From the NCBI GenBank assembly GCA_000827265.1, contig KN834772.1:423526-487525 (forward strand): a DNA stretch of 64,000 bases. The letters are read 5' to 3'. Position numbers and translations under genes: made by a program. This document shows positions 43,816-55,166 of this stretch, one piece after another. The DNA comes from Collybiopsis luxurians FD-317 M1 (Eukaryota > Basidiomycota > Agaricomycetes > Agaricales > Omphalotaceae). A model generated the notes under the pieces. The model was not told the origin of the DNA and did not search any database. It was given only the letters and a program-made list of their open reading frames with translations. The stretch's first letter is position 1. The number at the start of each line of letters is the position of its first letter.

Positions 43816-46063
43816 ATGAACCACGAAATATACAGCAATAAAGGTTAGACCCGGTACCCAAGAAGGTCGGTAAGAGATTGATTTAGCGTCGTCTTTCAGA
43901 CCAAATCAAAGTAATCGAACGCTTCTTCGACCTTCCTCTGGACTACAATAACCCTTCCGGAGAGAAAATTCGCGTTTTTGCGAGAAATCTGATACCGAAG
44001 AATAAGGCCAAGACGGAGAAAGAGGAGAAGGATTTGCCGTATCGTGAGTTATAAGTTTGGCCGTTATTCTTCTTCGAATAGAGATGTCATTCATCCGTAT
44101 CAGTCGTGTATCTTCAAGGTGCGTTCGGTCGGATGTCGCGAACACAAGCTGCAGCGTGATAATATGCACACAATAATATCAGGAGGACCTGGTTTTGAGA
44201 TTGGTCTCATGGGAAGTTCAGGATATGCGGGCGAAGTTTGTTCTGATGCCGGATTAGCATGTCCACTGCTCATCCGTTTCGAATAGATTCATGAACAGGG
44301 CTACCAGGCAAGTCCTTATACTGTCTTTATCTTCTCCACTTCGTCTCAATCTAGGCTGTTGTAGACACTTTGGCTTGACCAGCGCGGAACCGGACTGAGT
44401 ACCCCAATATCTGCAGACACTCTCCCTGCTCGACTTAAATCTGATCGGGATATTGCAAACTATTTGAAGCATTTCAGAGCGGACAGCATCGGTATGTGCT
44501 GTACACTCTTTTTTTCGACGGCAAAATAAGTCCTCACGAACTTTCAAAAATTAGTAAAAGACTGTGAATCAATCCGTCAGATTCTAATAGGCGACAAACC
44601 TAATGAAGAGGACCGGAAATGGACCATCATGGGGCAAAGTTTTGGTGGATTCTGTAGTATAACGTATCTAAGTTTTTATAGCGAAGGCTTAAAGGAGGTA
44701 TTTATCACTGGAGGTTTGGCACCACTGGTGGACAATCCGGATCCGAATTATGAGTTGACTGTTCGTAAGTACGGTTTTTCTGTCGCGCATTCCTCTCGCC
44801 CGGTGACCGAGATCACTTTTTTTTTTGTAGGCCAAGTTGTCAAGCGGAACAAGATCTATTACGCGAAGTATCCTCAAGATGTCCAGCGCGTAAGTTGGGT
44901 TGTTGACATTCCGAGTACGTATATTGGCTTATTATACTTTACTGTCTATTGCCACATAGGTCAGAGATATCGCTGCCTATCTTGAAGCGAACAATGTCGT
45001 TTTACCCAGCGGTGGCCGTTTAAGCGTACGTCGCTTCCAGCAGCTTGGTATAGATTTTGGAATGGCAGGTGAAGATTTATTCAAGTCATTGGCATGAACA
45101 TTTTTGTCTTCGCGCTAATTTTGCGCTTCTTTGCAGGTGGTATTGACCGGGTACACCGTGAATGCATTTTTGCTTCTCTTAGTGAGCTTCTTCGTCGCTT
45201 ATTTTTTCTGCATCAGAAATCGTGCTTCGTGCATCAAATGATTTGGAGCTGTTTGGGAAAATTTCGTACAAAGGACTGCAGAATATCGAGAACGGCCAGT
45301 CGTTCGATGGAAACCCTATATACGCTATCCTACATGAACCCATATATTGTCAAGGGTAAGTGATACTTGTTTACATCGAAGGCGAATACACTCCGAATGA
45401 CCGTCTTTCGACTTGGCCGTGACGCAGCCAAGCACCGCGCTGGTCTGCAGATCGCATTGTGCAAAAGAGTCCTCAATTCTCATGGTCGCATGTCAAGCAA
45501 CTTTCTACTGAAGAGCCGATTTACTTTACGGGGGAAATGGTACGGGAGGAATAGTGATTCCATCTTTTCGCTCTCTCCCACATTCAGGTTGATCATTGTA
45601 TTCACTGGACCCAGATTTTCCCTGAAATGTTCGACGACTATGCCGCCCTCCGTCCTTTGAAAGGCGCAGCGGAGATCCTCGCGCAAGATGACTCGTGGGG
45701 TCCGCTCTACGATTTGAAGCAGTTGGCGATGAATCAGGTCAAAGTTTCTGCTACTACGTGAGTTTTTTTTTTCTCGAGACTACTAGTAGTCCGTTTGTTC
45801 CGATCTGATTTTGTTGGTGCTAGCTATTTCGATGATATGTGAGGAGCTCTGATTGAGCTGAATGTTTCTAGGATAAAGTCAATGTCTGATCCTTGAGAAC
45901 AAATCATAGGTATGTCCCGTTTGAGCAATCTCAAGAGACAGCGGGAAAAATTAAGAATACCGAGCAATACATAACGAATCAGCTGGCCCATAGTGGGATC
46001 AGGGAAGATCCCAAGGACGTGATGAAGCGGCTCTTCCAGCTGTCGAGACGGGAATTCGCTTGA
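43816..46063 (+). CDS. Proline-iminopeptidase-like alpha/beta hydrolase (15 exons)
   Basis: Family S33 enzymes remove N-terminal proline from peptides. Exons: 43816-43843, 43900-44043, 44104-44118, 44183-44235, 44287-44307, 44365-44491, 44555-44764, 44831-44889, 44960-45068, 45137-45157, 45217-45355, 45428-45539, 45615-45757, 45824-45838, 45910-46063. They total 1350 nt (449 residues) with consistent phases. Motifs are LVYLQGGPGFE (oxyanion region), LWLDQRGTGLSTPI, MGQSFGGFC (nucleophile serine in GxSxG), SWGPLYDLKQLAMNQVKV and TYFDDMYVPFEQSQ. Exons 3 and 14 are 15 nt each; exons 5 and 10 are 21 nt. The intron at 44308-44364 needs a GC donor (CAG then GCAAGT), which restores GYQTLWLDQRG. No signal peptide, so probably cytosolic. 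Confidence 0.92.
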
Positions 46064-46650
46064 GGCAGGAAAGAGGGACGGAGGGATATGTGAGTGTCCC
46101 AGTTAGGGTAGGTTAGGAGAGAGAGCGTGAAGAGGAAGGAAAAGGTGAGCATGTGGTCAGTTTGGGCGCTGATAAAGTTTCCCTACCAAAGTAGATCCTC
46201 ATATGTACCATTGCAAGTATATGTATTTATGGGAACGCTTCTATAAATGCTGCATCATTTCAAGCGTCCAACAATCGGGAATGAGTTTTTGTTTTTTTCT
46301 TTCTTTTTTCATCCTTCTGGGCCCAACTAACAAAATGAAAATCTTGGTGTTCTAGTGAAGTAAAAGAGGCTTAGCCAACCAGATTGTATCTCGAATCTGT
46401 GCCAGAAATGAACTCTGCAGAACGATCAGGGCGTGAGAAAACTGGATTTGTGGCTGTGGCTGTGCTTTGGCATCAGAACACAGATTCTGTGAAATTTAGA
46501 AGTTGTTGTTATTGGCCATGCAACTCGTTCACTAGACACTGACTGCTCTTTTGTTTTTCTTTTTTTGACCATCTTTTTCTTCTTTTCTTTCTCGTCGCCC
46601 TGGTCCTTTTGCATTGGTATCTCCATATTTTGCGGTCTCGTGGATAGAAA
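46064..46650. other. 3' region of the peptidase gene
   Basis: AT-rich, T-rich non-coding sequence up to the next start codon. The open frame on the minus strand through it is Lys/Glu-rich low-complexity and not a gene. Confidence 0.5.
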
Positions 46651-47575
46651 TGGACCCTCCAGAGTCACTTGAGCAGGTGTGTGTACCGTGATTTTCTAGT
46701 TCGACAAATGTACTCACCATCCCACTCAGATATTTCTTCGTGTAGAGGAAGAGAGTCAGAAACGAGCTCAAGCTGATGCCCTTGTTGCTGCTGCTTCAGG
46801 CGAACCAACTAAGCCCACGCCGCTCGACGCGCCAACTCTTTCGGTTAAAGCCCAACGCCGTGGAAGTATCTCTATAACTCGTTTTGGCCAGGTTGGTCTC
46901 TCGACTGCCTCTGGTTTCTCTCCTGACGCCAGCTCCCTTAGCTCACGGATGAACTGTCTTCCAAAGAATCCACAGCAACCAGCCCCCCAAATTCCCCTAC
47001 AGCATTCATTACTACATTAGCTGCACAGTCTACGTTTTATCAGTCACAAATTCTGGTTAGTTCTTTCGTAAATATGAAATCTTGGACGTAACCAATTTCT
47101 CTTCATGCAGAGCACCAGTCGCGACTCTTTGGTTTCGCACGCTTCTGACAATGAGGGTCTTCATGCGGAGGAGGATAATCACGTCACTCAGATCCACAGG
47201 ATAGCTGCTCCCCGATCCCTGTCGCGAACGGTTGGATCCTTTCTTCCCCGCCGTCTTTCCCGCGCACGGTCGCGGCCGGTAATCGAGGATGTAGATGGGA
47301 CGATGGTAATTGGAGTCTCTGTACAGGCCGCCACAGCTACAGTGGAAGAATCTTCCGCTCCCGATTCGGAGTCGCCGCTACCGCAAGCTACGGTTACGGC
47401 TGGGAACAATCATTCTCTCACACCCACTCTTAACTCTAAAGCCTCCAAGTCGAGTCTTAGAAGCATATCGTCCAGCAGCAATTGGGTACCCAATAGTAAT
47501 TGGGTGACTAGAGCCAAGGACTTTACAAGGAGGTTACGTCGAAAAAGCGTGCAGCCTCTTACGCAAACCTCTTGA
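46651..47575 (+). CDS. Disordered protein of unknown function (255 residues)
   Basis: Exons 46651-46677, 46730-46891, 46942-47055 and 47111-47575 give 768 nt, all in phase 0. The start MDPPESLEQIFLRVEEESQK forms a short acidic helix. The rest is Ser/Thr/Pro/Ala-rich and probably unstructured, with an Arg-rich patch (SFLPRRLSRARSRP) and a basic C-terminus (DFTRRLRRKSVQPL). No domain is recognised. Confidence rests on frame closure across four exons with good splice sites. Confidence 0.65.
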
Positions 47576-48290
47576 TGCACTCCCTCTGGGTTCTTCAGCC
47601 GCGTGCTTTTTCAAGCTTCTTGTGCCCGTTCTTTGCATTTCTCTTCGCTTTCTGTCTCGTTTTCTTCTCCTTCACTGCCTGCCTGCTTGTTGTCTTTTTT
47701 CAAGCTCTCGTCATCATCCATCTGCACACTTGCTATCCATTCCGCATTTACCGCACTTCACAACCAACACAATACAAAGTACTTTACTACCTTTCCAATT
47801 GGATTGATTAAATTTCGTCTCTATTCGTGATATTAAGCTCCCCCGACCTCGAAAACTGCCGTATCTGGAATGAAGGTGTGTATTGGGATTTCCTCGAGTC
47901 CCTTTGATAAAGGAGTTAGCCGCTTGGGCTGGGCTATTCTTGGCCAGCCGCAGTTCCGACGAAGCTAGGGCATCTAGGGCATCCAATCTTAGCTTACGGC
48001 TAGAATAAGGTAAGATTTCTCGCAGTGTTTCATTAAGGAGTTTTACGTTTCCATTCCCCCTGCAGTACATGAAATTTCTCTTTCCTTTCGGGGAGCGATG
48101 TCTCATCTATTCATCTATAGAAGAAGCCCATCCTGGATTAGCGGATCGGGAAAGTTTCATTTATTGCCCCCTGCCATATAGGCGGTCCAACTTCTCCCTT
48201 CCCCTTTCTTGTTCTTCTCCCTTTTCCGCCTCGCCTTTATTAACTTTAGCTTCGTCGTTTCAGCACACCCAGCAACTTCTTGATTACAAC
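47576..48290. other. Intergenic region
   Basis: Pyrimidine-rich sequence. A hydrophobic frame right after the stop (47572-47811) reflects the CT-rich 3' end and is not called. The promoter of the next gene must lie at its right side. Confidence 0.5.
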
Positions 48291-50309
48291 ATGGCCAACT
48301 CAAATTCTGCAGCCGGTATATATTTGGCCGGTCAATCAGCCTCTGCGACGTTCCTCGAATACACCGCCCGTACGAGCTCTGAAATTTCAGACTCGCTGTT
48401 TCGTTGGGAACCCGAAGTGGACGCCGAGCCACAGTCAGCGAAGGTAAGCCAGCCCTCTGCGGCGCGTTTATGACTGATCCGGTAAAGGTCAACGGTCGGG
48501 ATTTTCCCCGATGGCCGAAGTATTTCCTGTGCGCGCGTGCTAATTTAATTGTTTTGATTTTTTTTGATGGAGCAGATCCTATCCTCTACCACCACCACGA
48601 TGAATTGCTTCGGACGACCTCGACGTCGCGAGTCCTCGCAATCTTCATCTAAGTACGAAGAACGAAGGAGAAGCTTCGATATCCTGTTGTGGAATACCAA
48701 AACTCGGCCTACATCGCCATCTCATGCTTCTCGCCTGGAACACGACATGAAACGTACTCATCAAACGACCTCCTACGCCAACACGTTTGCTGCATATACC
48801 CCTCGACTCTCGTCCTCGGAAGCGGGCCCAAGCTCGTCTCCTCCACGATACCATCCTCGACAGAGTATACCGAGCGACGTTAGTAATCACCCTCGGTCAT
48901 TCCTGTCAGCCCCTGACAACGTTAATGACGTGGAGAATATTCAAGTTGCAGACCAGGCACAACGCTCAGGAGCAAAGCAGAAAAAAGTCGCGTCTGAAAT
49001 CCCCCAGGTGGAGCAAGTGGCGAAGGACACGACACTCAACAAGATCCACGCGATCGATCCCGCGTGTTTCCAGTCCATTGTCCCATTTGATTATTCGTGT
49101 CTGGACGACTTGGACGAGGAGCTCATACTTCGACCCAGAAGTGCTTTCGAGGAGGTGTGTTGGACGACTGCTGTGCACAATGTTCCCAGACGATCATATC
49201 AAGTTGTCAACGCTCGTCCCTCATCTTCCCATTCCTCTCGCGCAGCCACTCCAACAGCCTCTGATCACCATCCAAGGAACAAGGCACCGCGACTGGCTAT
49301 GCGAGAGTCACTTCCCACTCCCCCTCGTTCAAACCGTTCACCGAGTGTCAAAGAGTCACCCATCACGCAAGAGATTCCTCAGGTGGATGTATTTGCTGTC
49401 ACCGATCATGACACTGAATCCGAATCTGGGGCCGAGACGGAGAGGGAGGAGGTCGACCATTGGACAGTTTCATCCACCTCAACCGAGCCAGCTGTATTGA
49501 TGGTAGCGGGCCGGAAAAACCTGACTATCTTGGGAAACCACCGCGTCGTCGGCGCAGATGAGAAAGCGATGAATAGAAAACCCAGTATTGAAGAAGTTTT
49601 TGTTTCTTCGGGGTCATTAGTGAGTCGGCATAACGCGTTTCTTTTTTTCATCTCTTTGCCACTCTTCGTCCCCCGTTTCTTTTTACTTCGTTCTAAAAGC
49701 GCCGACCTTCCATTCCATTCCACGTTTCCACGTTTCCATAGTTCTCCATTCTGACGCTTGTTCTTATCTCCTTCCATCGAACAGTCTTCGGAACACGGGA
49801 AATCGGAAAAGCTGCACTCGGACATTAACCGTCACCACGACGATGACTGCTACCAAGTCGGCCTCGATAAACAGGAGGATTTAGATGCCGACACCGATGC
49901 TGACGGACGATCGTTTATTTCCTTTGATGGAGACGATGAATACGATGACGATGACACGCCTATGCACACACCCCCTCATACCCCACGACATACCCCCCGC
50001 CATCCCCAATCTCTCCCAGCTCTCCGGAGTTATGCTCATCAGCGGACCAACGAATTACAACTATTACTCTCCCCGGCGAGTCTCCAGTACTCAGGTCTTA
50101 CCAATCCCCAACATGAATCCGTTGCTTTTTACCCTATTCCGGCGTCTTCCTTAGCGATATCCAAGTCGAAATCGAAAATGAAGACGGCAAAGTTCGGCCG
50201 AGCGAGCGTGAAGCGGGATGGTCAGCGCTATGTGGAGAATCTGGGGATTAGTGTGGCCAAGTTTTGTCAGGCAGCGTTTCCGATATCGGGACGGGCGGTT
50301 AAGCGGTGA
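48291..50309 (+). CDS. Large disordered protein of unknown function (573 residues)
   Basis: Exons 48291-48443, 48576-49619 and 49785-50309 give 1722 nt, all phase 0. The N-terminus MANSNSAAGIYLAGQSASAT leads into Ser/Pro-rich sequence. Possible conserved islands are FDYSCLDDLDEELILRPRSA and EEVFVSSGSL. There is an acidic run (FDGDDEYDDDDTPMHTPPHT) and a His-Thr-Pro repeat (TPPHTPRHTPRHPQ). A compact C-terminus with charge and aromatic residues (RYVENLGISVAKFCQAAFPI) may be the functional element. No enzyme or DNA-binding motif is recognised. Confidence 0.7.
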
Positions 50310-51711
50310 ACATTGTAAGCCGCTACTTAGGCTTTACTTCGGAAAAAGGAGTGTGGTATGGTGCAACAGAAAAGGATACATGTATAGATTTGGCTTTGGT
50401 TTGTCATTGGCAGGAAAACGGACTAACTCATGTGGGACGCGGGATGGATATACTCATGTCATCTGTAGATTTATCGTGCTTATCTTCGGTGGGTTCGGTG
50501 GGGAACTGGTTGCTTCTCCTTTTCCCCTTCGGAGGGAATTATGTATGCCGGAGTTTTTGGTTTTTAAACGATTATGCTACGTTTGCGTGTACTATTGTAT
50601 GTATGTTTCGTATGTGTATGTATCCCAGGACCGTATGGGCCAGTAATGATAGCGATTTCATGTGCCTTCAAAAGCGTTCATTAATTATCATCGACTCTGG
50701 GTACCTCGGTACTTGAGTCGGACTCGGAGTACAGAAGGCGTGTGGTTGCCTGACGGCAATCTAAGCTTTAATGTGCGCTGAACAGGCGAAGATACGACAT
50801 GACAGAATGTGGTATACATATATATATGTACTACATGCATGTACCTGTCTTATCCCGGTTTAATGTGGCAACTCGAACTCTGATGGTTGTCAGACGGAGG
50901 GGGGTTCATCGGGCTTCATTTGCGAGTCTTGAGGTTGGGAGTTATTAAGCTGTCATAAACGAATCCACATGATACCTGACAGTATCGAGTTCATTAGAAT
51001 CGTAGGAGACCTTGGCGGGCTCCGATATTTTCGTGTTTTCATGGGTACGATGAGTGTACACAGACACGAACGACTTCCTCCTCCGGGACTATGAGACGGA
51101 TCTGAGCTCGGATGACTGTTGTAGCACGAGCATGTGATAACGGCATGGAGAGTTACGAACGCGTAGGCGCCTGTAGGCGCCCAGTTTGAATTGACGCATT
51201 CTTCCTCTCCACACTGGCAGTCACCTTATTTTGTGCAATGTGCCGCTCAGTCTCAGAGCTGAATACGATGTCCCAAGTCCTTATGGCCAGTGGCTAAACA
51301 AGCGAATGAGTTTCGAGTTATCAGCTACTATACAGGGCTCACCATCGGCGAATTTCAATGCTTCGAGCTTCATGAAGATTTTGCTACTCCGTTCAAGCAC
51401 CGTTTCACAATAATCAAGGTCCACAGCTCCATGGTAACACGCAACTTATATACACTATTGTTCACTAGGACGCTTCGAGCGCCTATGTACCTTTCTTGCA
51501 TCGTTCACTATTGTTCGCAGTTTTTGGAAGCTAGAGCAGTGGCCCTTTTTTGTATCACATGCCGCTCATGACCCAATTCAAGGGCGAGATAAAAAAGCTG
51601 CGCCTCTAAACTTTCCAATCGAATACCACTTCAACCAAGATTAACGCCTCCGACACCATACTTTTGAACTTATCCTTTTCCGAGAAATCATCTGCATAAA
51701 CGTCAAAGATT
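50310..51711. other. Intergenic region
   Basis: 1.4 kb of non-coding sequence. A short repeat, TAGGCGCCTGTAGGCGCC, occurs near 51164. Several short frames between 51231 and 51571 have no motif. The promoter of the gene at 51712 should lie near the right end. Confidence 0.45.
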
Positions 51712-52755
51712 ATGAACGTCTTCACATCCAAAGCCAAAGAGTCCAAGAGACGTGTTTCAAAGAAGGGACTGGGACTCGGGATTAATCTGTTTGCTGCTTC
51801 TTTGCATCAAGTGAGCTCTTTTACTATGCTCCTTAGAGTTTCTATGTATTGACAAAGCCCTTCAACCTTCCTTTCTCAGAATTCAACCTCCTCCTCTTCA
51901 TCCACCAAAAACCAATCCACGTTACATCAAGGATCGTCTTCGAGCGCCACCACCAAAGCTGTGAAGACGCGCCCTCGATCGTCTACAACTGCTGATTATA
52001 AAGATAGAACGATCTTGAAAGACAAGTCGACCAACAAGCTTGAAGTCGAAGATGATCTACCGGTGCTCACGGCCCTTCGCACCAAACCGGCATATTATGA
52101 AGACCTCCACACACTTTCCGCCTACGGCGAACTCCCGCTTCCAGTCCATCCTCCTCTTCCTGTCATCGACTCTGAAAATACCAGTTTTGGTACTGCAGCG
52201 ACGAGCCCGACTTCACCTGTAACGCGATTATTTGAAGTTGCGAAACCTCCTGCGGCCGCAAAGAGAAGACGATACACAGTCGCAACATCCAGACCTTCGC
52301 TCAACAAGCACGACAATGAACCTCTGCAAGGGAAAGACGGTAGCGGAGCCATGCCCGGGCTAACCGAGGTGCAGGAGGAAGAGTCAAGCGCCATCGAAAG
52401 TGAACAGGGTCAGAGATCTCCCCTGACCCCAAACTCGCGACCACCGACGAGTCGTGCTTCCTCGGCTCCCTGCGAGTCGATATTCTTACCTCTGGCGACT
52501 GCAGCGTCATCACAGCCTGCAGAAGCTACCTCCCCGGACCCGGAGGCTCCTGGGCTTTCCGACTCTCACGACGAGACGACGCCGGTAGCGCCCCAAACTC
52601 CTTCCAGCCTATCTCCGCGCAGGTTGCAAGTAAATGTCCGTTTCATTAAACAGTATCCATATATGGTCCCCGAGCTTCCCAGCTCGCCTCAAGATGATGA
52701 CTCCAGCAAGGACGGGGTTTTGAGCAGGATGAAGTATCGCCTTGTGAAAAAGTAG
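51712..52755 (+). CDS. Ser/Thr/Pro-rich protein of unknown function (324 residues)
   Basis: Exons 51712-51810 and 51880-52755 give 975 nt. The N-terminus is basic (MNVFTSKAKESKRRVSKKGL) followed by a short hydrophobic GLGINLFAASLHQ. The middle is low in complexity. Islands with more structure are LPVLTALRTKPAYYEDLHTL and the C-terminus VRFIKQYPYMVPELPSSPQD, ending MKYRLVKK. It may be a regulatory or scaffold protein; there is no recognisable domain. Confidence 0.65.
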
Positions 52756-52943
52756 CAAAAGACACCATTCTTTGCTCATGGGATTTCCGATTTGTGTGTA
52801 GCCTACTGTCTCTTTTATTCTTTGGGTTTTGTATACGAAGTTGTTGATTTCGTCTGTCTTGTATTAGCTACTACTAGATGTATTCATAGCTATTATTCTC
52901 TGATATTAAATATTGTACTGTGTACTTTCGAACTATAGTTTCT

Positions 52944-54259
52944 TTACACTCTCTCCTCCATATCCCAGTATGCATTCAGTGCCATCTGACCCCCCAGGTG
53001 TGCATATAGGACATTCGTCGAAGTCTCTCGTCCTTGAGGGAGAATTTCTCCGTTCTTGATCATATCAATCATTCCAGCTAAACTTTTCCCCTCGTATACT
53101 GGGTCGGTAATGAAAGCGTCCATACGCGCGCCGTACCTAGGAACAAAAGTTCAGATGCACGCAGAAAATAGCAATATACAGGTACACTCACTGGATCGCC
53201 TCGACAGTCTTCTTGTCCGGAATCCCATACGTCCCCGCATGATACCTCTCATCCAAAATGACATCTTCCTCTCCAATTCCATCTCCACCTAATCCAATCT
53301 TCTCTGCCGTCACTTTTGCAATTCTCAGCACCTGCGCCCTAGTCTCATCTGGCTTGGCACTAGCGTCGATACCAATGACCTTCCGCTTGGCCAACCTTTC
53401 CTTCTCCTCTGGACTAGCCTCACTATCCGCTGCGACGGTCTTGGCAAGGAATTTGAATCCCGCAATCATCCCAGCGAATGTTGACCCAGTAACAGCACAA
53501 ACTACGACCGTGTCAAAGAAAACACCCATCTCTTTCTCCTGCTTATACACCTCGAACGCCCATCGAGCGAAACCTAACCCTCCGAGAGGGTGATCAGAGG
53601 CTCCAGCGGGGATGTAATATGGTTTTCCGCCCTCCGCTCTGACTTGAGCGGTAAGCGAAGCAGCGGTGGGTTTATGTTCAATGCCAAATGTGGAGGGATC
53701 GAGCTGCGGCGAGGCACCCATCAGTCGGGTAAGTTGAATGTTGCCTACTTTGGAGTAGACGGGAGACTCGTAGTCGACCCAATGTTCTTGGACTAGTTTA
53801 GCCTACATATTCGAGCTTGTAAGTCCCAGTGTGGTTCAAGCACGACGCAACGTACTTTGAGCCCATATTTCGCAGCTACAGCGGCAACCTGCCTCGTATG
53901 GTTACTTTGAACACCGCCGATGCTGACAAGTGTATCGGCCCCCTGTGTCAAAGCTTCTGAAATGAGATATTCAAGCTTCCGCGTCTTGTTGCCTCCGAAC
54001 GCTAATCCGGAATTACAGTCTTCGCGTTTGGCATAGACGTTCACTTTTGATTACATGGTTGAGTACATGCAACGAAGAACTGAATCTTTGGCCGCTGAAG
54101 TGCATGCCTACCTTTGTACCCATCTAACCAGCCCGATAGGTCCTCCGAGATGCGATCCAGCCGATGGATAGGCGAGGGCCCAAAGAGCAAAGATCGGCGA
54201 GGAATCTCAGAGAAGGGAGAAGGGAGATCCACAGGATCGATGGAGCGTGCGGTAGACAT
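52944..54259 (-). CDS. 1-aminocyclopropane-1-carboxylate (ACC) deaminase
   Basis: This PLP enzyme cleaves ACC, the ethylene precursor of plants, to 2-oxobutyrate and ammonia. Exons 54259-54112, 54043-53856, 53802-53192 and 53136-52944 give 1140 nt (379 residues). Key stretches are [20 protein letters not shown] (PLP lysine in GGNK), [58 protein letters not shown] and [19 protein letters not shown]. Length is slightly above the bacterial ~338 because of an N-terminal extension ([16 protein letters not shown]). D-cysteine desulfhydrase is the closest alternative in the same fold. The fungal genes are widely discussed as laterally acquired from bacteria; here the three introns show full adaptation. 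Confidence 0.9.
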
Positions 54260-55166
54260 ACGTAGAGGTTGTAGGAAGGACGTCCGTGTGAGTTCTGTGG
54301 TCGCTGTATAGTATGGAAACTGCGAGATGGTCGCGTGCTCATTCGGAGGATGTTTTAGCCATCGATTTGTCGGAAAGGGAGAATTTTGAGGCGAAGTGCG
54401 AGTGATAAGATAGGTAAGATTGCCATTCTAGAGTCAGCATTGCCATCAAGCAATGTCTACCAGCTCGACCGGTAGATTTTGAGCTTTTGAACTCTCATCG
54501 CGCTCTAAATGATTCACATGACTGTCGTTAAATAAGAAAACCTAAGACGCGTGATGCTTCACCCGGGCTATCGCCGGCCCGATTCTATTTCCAGGCCGGC
54601 CAAAGCTGGAAATATCAGGCGTTCAAATAGTAGTTTGCAATAAAGAACGAAGAACTTTCATGATAGCAACCGATATCAAATCAAAAATGAAACTGAGAAC
54701 TGTTAGATCGAGAGTTATGCTAAAATGACAGAGATTGAGGGTAAGAAGAAATATTCCCCTTCGCATGAAACAAGAAAATCTGTGCGAACTTTAGAGTTTG
54801 AAGCTGTAGAATGCTAACATTCTTCGATTGTTATAATACTTGTTAATTGTTAGGTTTAAGGCCAGCAGGAGACCAGTAGGTTTATGAACATATAATGCTC
54901 AACGTTTGGAGCTACCGCAAGCTCAACCTTCAGGTTCATCAAAGATGTGCATATCTGCTCTCAGTCAAAGACCTTGGTATTGATAATTAAAATCAGGAGT
55001 AATAAGTCGGACAAAGAAAGGAATATGTGTAGAACCGGTGCGAGTGTCGAGAGTAATCTGCTGGTGAAGTTGACTTTATCACTGGTCCCAGAATCAATTG
55101 CCAGGGTTTCAAAACCAATAAAGCTTGCTATCTCGTCTAAAGCTACATCAGACGGTGACAGCGTAG
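54260..55166. other. Intergenic region with DyP relic
   Basis: This contains the promoter of the ACC deaminase gene and, at 54721-54889, the 3' remains of a DyP gene. A sequence AGCTGGAAATATCAGG near 54605 recurs downstream of both DyP genes (59050 and, with one change, 62757), so the DyP 3' flank was copied too. Confidence 0.6.
54721..54889 (-). pseudogene. 3' relic of a third DyP peroxidase gene
   Basis: On the minus strand the old last exon reads FLVSCEGEYFFLPSISVI; intact copies read FVVSRGGEYFFSPSISAI. A piece of the preceding exon is recognisable at 54841-54889. Upstream exons are gone. With the two intact genes this makes at least three DyP copies in tandem, all on the minus strand. 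Confidence 0.8.

Noticed and set aside
47572..47811. Strongly hydrophobic frame resembling a membrane protein
   Set aside because: It lies in a CT-rich 3' flank; all three forward frames are open and hydrophobic there, a composition effect.
49406..49825. 139-codon open frame on the minus strand
   Set aside because: It overlaps exons 2-3 of the disordered protein gene in antisense and is low-complexity.
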